Source: Agapetus fuscipes
Lineage: Eukaryota > Arthropoda > Insecta > Trichoptera > Glossosomatidae
Direction: 5' to 3'
Assembly (NCBI GenBank): GCA_951799405.1
Contig: OX637363.1
Location: 4,898,001 to 4,962,000, forward strand
Length of the DNA: 64,000 bases
Shown here: piece after piece, positions 1 through 10,381 of the stretch
How the letters are laid out: every line of letters starts with the position of its first letter
How positions within the stretch are numbered: position 1 is the stretch's first letter
Program-made: the position numbers and the translations under genes
Notes under the pieces: generated by a model
The model's input: only the letters and a program-made list of their open reading frames with translations
The model's database searches: none
What the model was told of the DNA's origin: nothing

Positions 1-176
1 ACCAGACCAGTCTACTATCATCTATTTAATCATTATCCTAGAGGCGGACACATAACACAAGCAAACCTCTCAAAGTCTAACGTTCGAAACAGTATAATTT
101 GTAAAAATGAGTCGTGTAGAACTAAAGGCGGTGATCTAGATGTTTTTTTTTTTCTGAAAATGAGGTATAAATGTAT

Positions 177-490
177 AAAAAAACCCCCGAGAATTATATT
201 TTTTGTATTTTCGTTCCAACAACCAACCTAATGTTCCTTGACTTATACGTTGGTATGCGGCTGACCATCCATGCTGTAAAAATGGTTCACTTTGCCAATG
301 TCACCCCTGTTACAGGGAAGGACGACAAGAGTTGCAGGGTGTATGTTCATTTGAGAATTGTTTTTTATGTTGTAGGTTCACATGAGGCATGTGCAAGCGC
401 GAACTTGTACGTGTCTGGTTGTGAGAATGCATGTTATGTGAATCTCCAATGTAACATATCTTTGCAACTTAGATTAGATTAGATTAGATC
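177..490 (+). repeat. RTE-A 3' module with TTAGA tail
   Basis: Type copy of the window's commonest repeat. It opens at TTCCTTGACTTATACGTTGG (near 230), runs through GGTTCACTTTGCCAATGTCA and a small CCCTGTTACAGGG hairpin, and ends in tandem TTAGA units. At 19.5, 30.4 and 39.2 kb the same module follows the coding end of an RTE-like LINE, so it is that LINE's 3' end. A short open frame across it is incidental. Confidence 0.85.
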
Positions 491-523
491 GTATTATCTC
501 CCTCGTTATTGTCTCTTTCTAAA

Positions 524-680
524 AAAAATCTAGATTGTGCTCTTTGGTTCTAAGCTACTCAGTCGATTAAATTATAGCTAATTTTAACAATCGGCAATCT
601 AAATCACAGAATTTTTTGTAGATTCAAGATTCAATCGGCAATCTAAATCACAGAATTTTTTGTAGATTCAAGTTTTTGGC
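524..680 (+). repeat. Dispersed repeat with 44-bp tandem duplication
   Basis: A 44-bp unit beginning CAATCGGCAATCTAAATCAC is present twice in tandem (588 and 632). The enclosing sequence, from CTAGATTGTGCTC onward, recurs once at about 49115-49225. No coding potential is seen; 681-990 holds nothing else I recognise. Confidence 0.6.
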
Positions 681-990
681 CGACATGCTCGTTTTTAAAC
701 ATGTATTTGTATTCATTGAAAGAAATCTGAAATGTACAAAAACTTTGAATATTTCTGTTTTTACCATATAAAAGGGGTGGTATTTTAATTTATTGGTATT
801 CAGCCTCATACGAGGCGTGTAAATTATAAAAAATAAAATCGTTCTAATGTGATTTGAAAGCAATATCTAAAATGCTTTGAAAGGTTGTGGAAAATGTCGA
901 AACCGTATATATTTTAAGTCCTACTAAAATTGTTCGGATTACGAACTAATGTTCATACTTACACATTGTACTTACACCAATGACTTACAC

Positions 991-1460
991 CATGGGTCGG
1001 CAACCTGCGGCCCGCGGGCCGCATGCGGCCCTTGGGGCGTCTTGGTTCGGCCCGCAAGATATTCGCCGCAACGCACCACGTGCCGGGCGATATCATACAC
1101 ATACACAATGGAGTGAAAAAAAACAATAAATGTCATAAAAATGGACAAAAAGAATTTTATTTTTAAAACTAAAATATTTATATACAAATACCTATTTTAG
1201 GTAATGACATGTGATCCAAGCGTAGGGGCGGGTGGTAGAATCAATAGTGAATTTCATTTGTAGTTCGTACGTATATTTATTAATGCTAACGCTGCATGAC
1301 AAGAGGGCCACAGGGGGCGCGGCAGGGGTAGGGGGGGGGGGGGGGTAGTCAGCATTTGCTGAAATGCTGCCCGTTAGATCCGCCACTGCTCAAGTGCGGC
1401 CCGCACTAAGTCCCACGTAAAATATTTGGCCCTTATACAACAAAAGGTTGCCGACCCCTG
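991..1460. mobile_element. Non-autonomous hAT element
   Basis: The ends are near-perfect inverted repeats, CATGGGTCGGCAACC and GGTTGCCGACCCCTG, flanked by an exact 8-bp duplication ACTTACAC (983-990 and 1461-1468). The CA(G/T)GGGTCGGCAACC terminus and 8-bp duplication are typical of hAT. The 470-bp interior has GC-rich GGCCCGC stretches near both ends and a run of G at about 1330-1345. It has no transposase. Confidence 0.88.
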
Positions 1461-1679
1461 ACTTACACCAAAGCGCTCGTATTTTAAAATTAATTAAAGT
1501 AATTAATTTTTCGTGTATATAACACAAAATAATCTAAGCAATGTCGTAAATTTTGAATCTAGGTAAACAGTTTCTTGAATGTTATTTAAGTTTGAAATTC
1601 AAACTCCATGTTTTTTTGCCAAAAACGGAAATGTATGGATTAAAAACGCAGCCCGGCTCATTCCTCCCGAAAACTGCAA

Positions 1680-2000
1680 GCTCGTATTTGTAAACACGCA
1701 TCGCGCGTCTCTGTCTGGTGCGTGCACACGCATCGCGCGTCTCGCTCGCACGCACGCCACTACACGTCACGTGGTCCGCTGTGCGTGCTCCCATTGGCTG
1801 GGCGAAGCGCGTGCAACGACAGATGTGCAAACTTCACAACGAATAATCAGTTGACGACCGAACGCGGCGCGTGCTGCATGTGTTCCACGCATGCTGCGAT
1901 ACACGTGAATCTGAGTAAACGCACGCGGACTTCGTGGACTACAACAAATGCGTGTTTAGCTGCTAAGGATTCTGTATTAGAGCACGCATGTGAATGAAAG
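1680..2000. promoter_or_regulatory. CpG-rich island, promoter-like
   Basis: This block stands out from AT-rich surroundings by dense CpG. It contains a near-direct repeat (ACGCATCGCGCGTCTC at about 1698 and 1729), CACGTG E-box cores (about 1768 and 1903) and a CCAAT-type box in CCATTGGCTGGGCG (about 1791). No downstream gene is identifiable, so promoter function is inference. 2001-2875 is AT-rich with nothing recognised. Confidence 0.35.
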
Positions 2001-2926
2001 AAAGCACGAAAAGTACGTGCATATAAACAACTACAAAAAAAACCCGTGTTTAGTTTGTAAGGATTATTGTTTTAATTTTGTGTGAAAGCGCCAACAAAAT
2101 GTGGATTTGAAGTGTTGTGAAATGTTGTTTACATGAGGTATTTATTATTTTTTTTATTTTATAGCAATGAATTATGTTTACTTACATAAAGAATGCTTTG
2201 GAAATCAAGCATTCTTTCAACATACACGAGTATAAGTTTATTTAATTGGTAGATGATTTAAAAATAATATATATAACATATACTTTTATGGTTGCACTTC
2301 GCTTCCTCAAAATAATGTGTTCGTGAAAACAGAAGCAAATCTTGTACCAGGATACTTTTTTGTATAAAAGAAAAGAATTAATAAGTCTTACACGTATTAT
2401 TTTGTAAAATTAAACCATTACTAAGTTTACTAAGTAATGTTAAAAGGTTTTGTTACAATAATCAAAAATGGAAACAATATATTTAGGTAGTTATTAATTG
2501 AAATTCATTTATGTTAATTATTTTTAATAATAGTAATAATAAACTAAATTTATCTACTACGCATTTTTGTGATTAAACCACTACAAAGAATTAGCAATGA
2601 TGTCTTCCTTTAAAATAGTAAATCAACAATTATTATAGCATAACAGATAACATATTTGTTGTACTTTTGCAGCTTTTTGCGAGTACGAGCTTTTACCTTT
2701 ATAGCGTAGCCATGTTTTCTATTCTAAAGCTGCCCGCGCAAAACGAGTTTTCATACAAATTGTTCAAAGTCCATACTAAATTGTAAAAAATTTTTTTTCA
2801 AATTGATAAAATGGGCATTTTTTACCGGAAAGATTGTAGGACGTATTTAAAGAGAAATTAAATTAGGCTTATTTATCTGGTGAGCGCTGATTTTGTGTGT
2901 ATCACACCTCAAGAGCCCTCTAACAT

Positions 2927-3175
2927 TATTATCTATAATCTAAGTAGCAAGGATATATTCATTTAAAGCTCTCAGATGTATGCCCACAAACAAACACGTG
3001 TAGTTCGCGCTTACAGATGCTGAATGTGTACTTACAAATAAAATCCAAACCGCAAATGAACATAAGCCCTACAACTTTTGGCGACCTTCCCTGAAACAGG
3101 GGTGACATTGGCTAAGTGAACCAATTTTTACAGTATGGGTGGTCAGCCTCATACCAACCTATAAGTCAAGGAAGG
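2927..3175 (-). repeat. RTE-A module
   Basis: Tail side at 2927 (TCTATAATCTAAG), 5' side at CCTATAAGTCAAGGAA. Just before it, 2876-2926 reads as the reverse of a SINE-B/CR1 tail (GTGAGCGCTG...CACACCTCAAGAGCCCTCT). Confidence 0.8.
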
Positions 3176-3470
3176 TACTTATCAATCAATAACAATATTA
3201 GCATTCGCCCTAGCAACCCGGCCTTGTAGCATCACAACTTTTTTGATTGTGGATCTCATTGAACTATGTAAAATTATATCCTTTAGCGAATAGGTTTGTT
3301 TGAGACTGACCACAAATATTGTAAAAACGTTTTTACGTTTCCAGAATAAATGTTACTATTTTTGTATGTGAAAGTACGCCTGCAGCATATGCAATCTTGA
3401 ACATACACGTGGCTGTTACGGATATGTGTGCTTACAAATCGAATCCCAAAATTGGTAAGATCTGAAATCC

Positions 3471-3655
3471 AAATTGCAAAGATTTATTATTATTTAAGTT
3501 TCATATTAAATGCATGCTCACAGGCTCAGAAGCTGATACGTGTAAGTTGGCGCATGCGTACGTACAAAGTAAAACCAATCTAAAAATAAACATGCAACTT
3601 TTGCAGCAATTCAATTTTTACAACATGTGTGATCAGCCTCATACCAACCAATCAT
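3471..3655 (-). repeat. Diverged RTE-A module
   Basis: Recognisable by AAATGCATGCTCACAGGC, TTTTTACAACATGTGTGATC and the end CCTCATACCAACCAAT. It is more degraded than its neighbours. The 3176-3470 interval may be a still older relic. Confidence 0.55.
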
Positions 3656-3659
3656 ATTT

Positions 3660-4270
3660 GATTCAAGTTGCAAAGATAAGTAACATTTGGGATTCACATT
3701 ATATGCATTCTCACAAGCAGACACGGATAACCGTATGTGGCCGCATGTGAACATAAAAGCCCAAATCTCAAATGGACATACACCCTGCAACTCTTGCCAA
3801 TCTTTCTTGAAACAAGGGTGACGTTGGCAAAGTGAACCATTTTCTACAGCATGAGGGTGGTCAGCCGCATACCAACCTATAAGTCAAGGAACATACAAAA
3901 CAAATTTCATTTTTTAAATCAGCAAATAATAACATGCATGGACATCAAAACTAAAACAAAATTCTAATTTAAAAAACCCTAGTCCTAGCCGCCAACATTA
4001 CAGATCAACCGCCATTTTGTTCTGTCCTCAAATATTTATTTTATTTCATCCAGGTTCCTGTCATATAATATTTAGATTACATTGATCCTGAATTGATTTG
4101 TTTTAATATTAATATCACTTATTTGATCATTCTACATTTGTTTGGGTCTTCCTCTTCCACGGCCGTTCCTTCCTGTGGTGGATGCACAAACTGGTTTTAA
4201 AGGAAACAGAGTCACGCTTTGTGGAAGCGCGAAATGCTAGATCGGAGATTTTGATTGTTCCTCTTCTTCT
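3660..4270 (-). pseudogene. RTE-A LINE, 3' module plus decayed coding end
   Basis: The module covers 3660-3893. Further 5' in element sense come the 3' UTR and remnants of the conserved C-terminus: the reverse complement at 3996-4060 encodes a diverged CKDRKKW..ICN end, and 4140-4200 a GRGRPK-like stretch. Frameshifted and non-functional. Confidence 0.7.
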
Positions 4271-4335
4271 TTCTCTCCTATCGGAAATTGAGCATCAAAA
4301 TATTTACATCTTTAATTTTTTTTTATAAAATATAT

Positions 4336-4530
4336 TTGTGAAGAGGAATGCAATTCACCAACATATTTTGCCTGATCAGTTGTCTTCATACGAAAGTAGA
4401 ATTTTGTGTGTATACCTACAATGGCTGGCATCTGTTGAAGTAAGGTCGAAGTTATGGTCAGATGGGCAAGACGTGATTTGAACCAACGTTATTGAAACAT
4501 GCGACTTGACTCCCACGGCCACAATTTAAT
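4336..4530 (-). repeat. SINE-C copy
   Basis: Shares blocks with 8203-8420 and 34630-34825, in reverse: GTGAAGAGGAATGCAATTCACC, CATCTGTTGAAG, GGTCGAAGTTATGG and a diverged GTTCGAATC-type box. The tRNA-like box hints at a pol III origin, but a full tRNA head is not evident. Confidence 0.6.
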
Positions 4531-4550
4531 TTTCATACGAATCGCATTTT

Positions 4551-4875
4551 TTATTGACTCTCGATAGCTTAGTTGGTAGGATGCTTGACGGAAGGCTATG
4601 GTTCGATCCCCAGCAAGAGAGTCAGAAATGATTTCCCGTACTGTGTTTATTTCAACCCAAAATCAAAATACCAGAAAGGTTTACTCAACCTGCTCAAGAA
4701 ATGAGAACCGGCCCCCTTCGGGAGCTGGGAAAACCTTCAACACTTCAGGTGAGGTGTTTGCCGTAAGGACGGGGCCCTTAGGTACCTGTGGAAGTAAATA
4801 GGCTCCACGCATCAAGTCCAACTCCTCCGGGGACAACTCTGTAAAAAGTTTGCCTATATGTGCAGCTTTGTTACT
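4551..4875 (+). repeat. SINE-A copy (tRNA-derived)
   Basis: A-box-like GATAGCTTAGTTGGTAGG and B-box-like GGTTCGATCCC form a tRNA-like head. The family body follows (GTCAGAAATGATTTCCCGT, AATACC..AAAGGTTTACTCA, GAGCTGGGAAAACC). Confidence 0.8.
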
Positions 4876-5084
4876 TTTTATTTACGTTAAGAATTAACTA
4901 TGAGGCTGATTATCCATACAAGGCAATGCAATCTTGCAGCAAAATCGCAATCTCGGTATTTGCGAGATTATGTAAATCCGATCTCGCGAGATCTCGGTAT
5001 TTGCAAGAACATGGTTACATTTTTTTGCTAAAAAGTGTCATTTTGCTTTAGGTTGACAAGGAAAGTATATTAAAATAGTTATTT

Positions 5085-5230
5085 ATGCCACTGCCAAGTA
5101 ATGATAGTCTTTTTAACACGAGTGCTAGTTTGTGCCATGAGGCGCAGCCGAATGGCACAATAGAAAGCACGAGTGTTACAAAGACTAATTACGTGCAGTG
5201 GCATACAATACTTTTTCTACGACCATGAGA
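5085..5230. repeat. Imperfect inverted repeat
   Basis: TATGCCACTGCC..AGTCTTTTTAACACGAGTGCT pairs with AGCACGAGTGTTACAAAGACT..GCAGTGGCATA. Likely a small foldback insertion within the hAT element. Confidence 0.6.
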
Positions 5231-5334
5231 GAATTAACAAAATAGTGAATAATAGTCATTATAATGTACTCGTCCATTTGAAGTAATTAAAACCTTACCT
5301 TTGTCAAAACGTGTGATTTATCATTCCCTTCGAT

Positions 5335-5566
5335 TATCTAATCTAACCTAAGTTGTAAAAATAAATTATATTTAGGTTTCATATTGAATTCATGCCCACA
5401 AGCCGACACATATGTATAAGGTCGCGCTTTTACATCCTGCATATAAGCTTAAACATTCAAACCCAAAACTCAAATAAACATATGCCCTGCAATTGTATTG
5501 GCAGGTGAACCAAATTTGTACAGCATAGGTGATCAACCTCATACTCACCTATTAACCAAGTAACTT
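5335..5566 (-). repeat. RTE-A module
   Basis: Runs from TATCTAATCTAACCTAAG to ACTCACCTATTAACCAAG inside the hAT element, so it inserted after it. Part of the GTCACCCCTG segment is missing. Confidence 0.75.
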
Positions 5567-5754
5567 TTTGAGTTTGTTTATTTTTTGCGGTGAAATTTTT
5601 TGTATTGTTTTCCTTTCAAGCCTTTTATTTTCCATTGAAAAAAGGAAAGCTTTATTTGGAGCAATCCGATAAATAAATTCGATAAATTTTAGCACTATTA
5701 ACAATTTTTATTTGACTCTACACATAAAATATACTTATTTATTTTCATCTGAAC

Positions 5755-5876
5755 AGGGCTGAAAGTCTCATCACCACGGTAATTCCTACCTACCGAATAT
5801 CACTAATATTGTATGAAGCCTAATCAGCTGATCGCTTGCGGCCATCTTGGATTGACAGGTCTTCATACCCCCATAC
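5755..5876. mobile_element. FB1 MITE, truncated
   Basis: Left arm GGGCTGAAAGTCTCATCACC and core GCGGCCATCTTGGATTG are present. The right arm is lost after GGTCTTCATAC. Confidence 0.75.
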
Positions 5877-6810
5877 AAGGTTGACATTTGAAATTAAAAA
5901 ATGGTTCCAATTCTGACAATGCGCATGCGCACATGTTCATTTTAACACGGTTACCGGTTGCATAATGTAACATTATGCAACGGGTGTAGAAATGTATGGC
6001 ATTGTGATTGCGTTAGCCGTTTTGTAATTAGTAAATTACCAAATGGGAGTAGAAAAAAACTTTTATTGTGATTTTTTTTTTATTAGAATCCGAAATACAA
6101 GCTAATCAGAATCATAGACTATCATTGAATATGTCAGTTAACTCATGGCATGGATTTTTGAAAAAAACTCCTTAAGAAGCATAGTATGTCAATCGTGGCA
6201 TCAGATAATCTGCTTCTTACGTGAGACAATACGTAGCCTGCTGAAAAAAATGCCCTCTCAGATTCCACGCTCATCGGCACTATTGTCACCAGACTATCAT
6301 AGGCATACTGTTAATATCTTCCTCTTGATCCGCCATATTAAAAAAGAGGGGGCATTTCTTTTTGGATGTTGGATTCTAGGGTCGACATTGAAGTGTGCAT
6401 TGGAACCGGAGTAGAGCGTTTACAAGATTTCAGGGTATTTTCCAACTCTTCCTGAAGTGATTGGTTAAAGAACCGTCGCTGTGTTTAAAGCTGCAAGTTT
6501 CTAGCAGAGACTGCAGAGAGTGGCACTTTGTCATCTTTGTCGATTTGTATTAACACAGAAGTAGATTGGGTAGGTGTAGGAGCAAGAGAGGCAACACCAA
6601 CAGGAACAGCATTGCGTCCACCCGCGTCGTCACTCGCGCGCTGATAGCACGTACGTGGCGCGCTGTCGCTTGATCTCGCAAATCTTGCGAGATCTCGCAC
6701 TGTTTTCGATGCGAGATTGGTCTTTCAAGATTGATGCGAGATCTCGGTATTTCAAGATCTCGGTATACCGAGATTGCATTCCCTAATCCATACTGTAAGC
6801 ATTGCTATTA

Positions 6811-7190
6811 TATACAACGTTTTGGTATTAGATACAACGTTTCGATATTAGATACAACGTTTCAGTATTAGATACAACGTTTCAGTATTAGATACAACGT
6901 TTCGGTATTAAATACAACGTTTCAGTATTAGATACAACGTTTCAGTATTAGATACAACGTTTCGGTATTAAATACAACGTTTCAGTACTAGATACAACGT
7001 TTCAGTATTAGATACAACGTTTCGGTATTAAATACAACGTTTCAGTACTAGATACAACGTTTCAGTATTAGATACAACGTTTCAGTATTAGATACAACGT
7101 TTCAGTATTAAATACAACGTTTCAGTATTAAATACAACGTTTCAGTATTAGATACAACTTTCTAGTATTATATACAACGTTTCAGTATCA
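6811..7190. repeat. 20-bp minisatellite, 19 units
   Basis: Nineteen exact-length copies of GATACAACGTTTCAGTATTA with substitutions but no indels. Units 5-13 show a 3-unit (60-bp) periodicity: a CGG unit, then an AATAC unit, then a consensus unit, three times. It begins just past the right end of the hAT insertion. 7191-7350 has no recognised feature. Confidence 0.95.
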
Positions 7191-7351
7191 GATACTGCTT
7201 TGGTTCCTGATACTACAGTATTGACCTAGCCCACCGCGCCGTGAGTCACCCAAACTCCCTTATTACAAATAAGGCGGGAAACCATGAGCGGATGAAAGTC
7301 ACGTGTAGTACTAAGCATTTGGGACTTCATTCTGGAACAAGCAGAACAATC

Positions 7352-7432
7352 TATCTATAATCTAAGCTGCAAAGATATGTTAACATTTAAGGCTCATATT
7401 AAATGCATGCCCACAGACAGGCACATATGTTG
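7352..7432 (-). repeat. RTE-A module tail fragment
   Basis: Only the last ~80 bp remain (ATCTATAATCTAAGCTGC to GACAGGCACATATG), cut at the start of the next copy. Confidence 0.7.
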
Positions 7433-7444
7433 GTTCTATGAGCT

Positions 7445-7845
7445 AATATAGAAATGGCGGTTGATCTGTAATGTTGGCGGCTAGGGTTTATTAAAGTGAA
7501 ATTGGTTTTATGCTTCAGTTTTTTTTTATGTCCATGTATATATTATTATTTATTGATTTAAAAACTGTAATTTGTCATGTATGTTCCTTGACTTATAGGT
7601 TGGTATGCGGCTGACCACCCATACTGTAAAAAATGGTTCACTTTGCCAATGTCACCCCTGTTTCAGGGAAGGACGGCAAGAGTTGCAGGGCTTATGTTCA
7701 TTTGAGATTGGGTTTTTATAATGTAGGTCCGCATGCGGCATGTGTTAGCGCGAAATTATACATGTCTGTTTGTGGGAATGCATTTAATATAAATCTTAAA
7801 TGATATATATCCTTGCAGCTTAGATTAGATTAGATTAGATTAGAT
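7445..7845 (+). pseudogene. RTE-A LINE 3' end, short coding remnant
   Basis: Starts in the last codons of the LINE frame (AAATGGCGGTTGATCTGTAA), then the 3' UTR and a full module ending in four TTAGA units. Confidence 0.8.
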
Positions 7846-7894
7846 AACATATTTGTATACTTGTAAGGCGCATTTATACTTGTAACTTAGATTT

Positions 7895-8130
7895 ACATTT
7901 AGGGGCTGGCCTTGCGCCATCCACTTCAGTTGAAGTGGGAGTTTCCCGGCTCCCGATGAGGATGGTACTCAGTTCTTGTAAAGGCTGAGTAAACCTCGCC
8001 GGTATTTTATTGTGGGTTTTGAAATAAACACTGAAACGGCAAATCATTTCTGACACACTCGGTGGGATTCGAACCCGGGCTCACGGCATTGAACGCAAGC
8101 ACTCTACCAACTGAGCTATCGACCTTTCAC
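7895..8130 (-). repeat. SINE-A copy
   Basis: The head is at the right: GAGCTATCGACC (8114-8126) and GGGATTCGAACCCGGGCTC as B box. The body ends leftward at GGGGCTGGCC. It resembles a tRNA gene only in the head. Confidence 0.85.
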
Positions 8131-8202
8131 GAGTTATGTTAAATATTAGTGAAAGTTTTGATCGATTAATGTCACATACATAAAAATAAACTGGAAAAAA
8201 AG

Positions 8203-8420
8203 TCGGTGTTATGGCCGAGGGGGCCAAGTGCGCTGATCTTTCTAGCGTGCTTGGAATTTGACCATAACTTTGACCCTGGTTCAACAGATGTTAATTGGGT
8301 AATTATTTTTTAATAATTCATTAAAATTAACAATCATGAATTATTAATTGATGATATTAATACCTGTTTCTGGCCAGGCAGAATAGGTTGGTGAATTGCA
8401 TTCCTCTTCACAAATCTTTT
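8203..8420 (+). repeat. SINE-C copy
   Basis: Blocks GACCATAACTTTGACCCTGG, TTCAACAGATG, CTGGCCAGGCAGAATAGG and GGTGAATTGCATTCCTC are shared with the 34.7-kb copy. An AT-rich 70-bp stretch interrupts the middle. Confidence 0.65.
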
Positions 8421-8439
8421 TTTTTTAAATAAATAAAAA

Positions 8440-8650
8440 ATGGACATACACCCTGCAACTCTTGCCGTCCTTCTCTGAAACAGGGGTGACATTGGCAAAG
8501 TGAACCATTTTTACAGCATGGGTGGCATTTGGTTTTTATGTTGTAGGTTCACATGAGGCATGTGCAAGCGCGAACTTGTACGTGTCTGGTTGTAAGAATG
8601 CATGTAATGTGAATCTCCAATGTAACATATCTTTGAAACTTAGATTAGAT
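8440..8650 (+). repeat. RTE-A module with inverted 5' part
   Basis: 8440-8524 is the first part of the module in reverse orientation, ending CAGCATGGGTGG. From 8527 the downstream part runs forward from CATTTGGTTTTTATGTTG to TTAGATTAGATT. An inverted 5' segment joined to a sense 3' segment is the signature of twin-primed LINE integration. Confidence 0.75.
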
Positions 8651-8967
8651 TACAAAAAAAAATGAAAAAAGTATAGAGAATAATAATTTGTACTTATTAC
8701 AACTTTTAAATCAGAAATCTCAACCGTTCCGAGCTTCCATTCTTTGTCCCGTATAAAATCCTTTTCAATATAAAAGTAATAATAATACCAGATGTATAGG
8801 ATATAATGTATATTATATGCGTATATATATTATGTATAATATGACACTCAGGACACGTGTGAAGTAAAAAACCGATCTCATATAATCATCATAAAGGATA
8901 TACCTAGCGAAGCAGTGAAGAGAAACCAAAGGTTTGCAGTTGATTCAACTGCCAGAAAAATTAACTG

Positions 8968-9143
8968 CAGGGCTGGAAGTCTCATCATCACCACAGTAAT
9001 GCTTATCTACTGAATATCGTCAATATTTGTATGAAGACCTGTAAATCCATGATGGCCGCAAGTGAAAAGCTGATTAGTCTTCATACAAATACAACCGATA
9101 TTCGGTAGGTAAGAATTACCATGGTGATGAGACTTCCAGCCCA
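8968..9143. mobile_element. FB1 MITE, near complete
   Basis: Arms GGGCTGGAAGTCTCATCATC and GATGAGACTTCCAGCCC enclose GATGGCCGCAAGTG. TATTTGTATGAAGAC..GTCTTCATACAAATA pairs inside, making almost the whole element one hairpin. Confidence 0.85.
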
Positions 9144-9299
9144 GGTAAATTTAAGGTTCTTAAAAGGAAGCATCTAATTAGCAAGTGAAATAATGCAGTT
9201 TTAGTTAAACTCAAATGAACATAAGCCTGCAACTCTTGCCGACCTTCCCTGAAACACGGGTGACAATGAAATGTAAAATTAAAGGTTATTTTAATTGTT

Positions 9300-9940
9300 T
9301 GTATTCCTTGACGCATAAGTTGGTTTGAGGCTAACCACCCAATACTGTAAAACATGGTTCACTTTGCCAATGCCTCCCCTTTTTTCAGGGAAGGTCGGCA
9401 AGAGTTGCTGGGCTTATGTTTATTTGAGATTGGGTTTTATATAATGTAGGCTCACATGCGGCATGTTTAAGCGCGAACTTAAATGTGCTTGCTTGTCGGA
9501 CTACCGACCGGCCATCGGCCCGATCGGATACGCGGACTTTGTGGCCAACAAATCCAACTTTGAGGCTTTCTCAAAAAAGTTTCAGTAACATCTCGAATTT
9601 AGGCTTTAAGTCACATGTGAAGACGCTCAGAATCACTTTGCATTTTTGTTTGTAAATTTAAAATCCTCGAGCCCCAAACCCTCACGACTATAACCTTTCA
9701 GTGATTTCTGAGCCTCCTTTGCTTTGTGCAAACACTTGGGAAAATGTAGCTTCTCGGGAGGGCCTTCTGCCACTCGTATCTCACATAACTTTTGCATGCG
9801 AGTCCTGTGACACATCCCCGGATGGGATGGATATACAGGGCGTGGGTCAGTGGAGGGGAGACTGACCCTGATAGAAGGTGTTGTCGGACTACGTTTAATA
9901 TTAATCTTAAATGTAATATATCTTTGCAACATAGTTTATA
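9300..9940 (+). repeat. RTE-A module split by an insertion
   Basis: The module runs 9300-9504 and resumes at 9893 (GTTTAATATTAATCTTAAATG) to about 9936. The break is filled by the 9505-9882 insert. A reverse fragment of the same family lies just upstream at 9216-9270. Confidence 0.75.
9505..9882. mobile_element. Unclassified 378-bp insertion, 10-bp duplication
   Basis: The exact 10-mer GTCGGACTAC occurs at 9495-9504 and 9883-9892 and brackets 378 bp with no match elsewhere in the window. The left end is GC-rich and partly self-complementary (CGACCGGCCATCGGCCCGAT). I see no terminal inverted repeat, poly(A) or pol III box. Open frames crossing it also cross LINE sequence and are not genes. 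Confidence 0.6.
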
Positions 9941-10190
9941 GATCCTTTGATTTTTTTCTTGCTGCGTTTCGGTGCACCACTGGCACATTGATACAAAATG
10001 TTGCGCACCACTTCTGTCCACACTGTACGTACTTGCCAAGCGTTCAAGTAACCCATATCCGCTGCTGGTTGTACATATTATATATCTAGCTGTACTTGTA
10101 CATATAATGTACCTGCATATCATAATATAAAACATCCTTTTCACATACATCATATTTGTATGTATAAAAACCATCACCAATAAAACCAGT

Positions 10191-10381
10191 GCTTACCTAT
10201 GGAATATCCAGAGTCATAATAAAAGGAGAGCCTGTATGAAGAAGGTTATGACTCTGGAGGAAATGAAAGAAGTGTGTAAGGACAGAAAGAAATGGCGGTT
10301 AATATGTGATGTTGGCGGCTAGGGTTTTTTAAATTAAAGTTTGTTTTCTGTTAGTTTTTGATGTCCATACATAATATGTAT
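10191..10381 (+). pseudogene. RTE-A LINE, 5' half of split copy
   Basis: Encodes the decayed end of the LINE frame (IQSHNKRRACMKK-like, CKDRKKWRLICD) and UTR up to CATACATAATATGTAT, where the Gypsy element entered. Continues at 17527. Confidence 0.85.
10378..10381. repeat. Gypsy target-site duplication, left
   Basis: GTAT here matches GTAT at 17523-17526. Both sides join into one uninterrupted RTE-A LINE 3' end, confirming a clean single insertion. Confidence 0.9.

Larger units (their letters stand above)
4920..6785. mobile_element. hAT-like element, nested and decayed
   Basis: Exact 8-bp duplication ATCCATAC (4912-4919 and 6786-6793) flanks ends AAGGCAATGCAATCTTG and CGAGATTGCATTCCCTA. Subterminal CTCGGTAT and GCGAGATCTCG motifs repeat at both ends. 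The target was the start of an RTE-A module (GAGGCTGATTATCCATAC). The interior holds an imperfect hairpin (5085-5230), an RTE-A module and a partial FB1 MITE. Short open frames at 6145-6414 and 6485-6700 show no transposase motif. Confidence 0.8.

Noticed and set aside
487..490. TTAGA tandem tails as insect telomere repeat
   Set aside because: The insect repeat is TTAGG; these tails are TTAGA(T) and always terminate the RTE-A module.
8081..8130. tRNA-like sequence with A and B boxes (also near 32680, 38150, 53580, 56400, 62950)
   Set aside because: Each continues into a SINE-A or SINE-B body and no complete cloverleaf with paired acceptor stem is evident; annotated as SINE heads.
9698..10180. 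160-codon reverse frame
   Set aside because: It crosses the unclassified insert, a LINE fragment and flanking DNA, so it is a composite of unrelated sequence.
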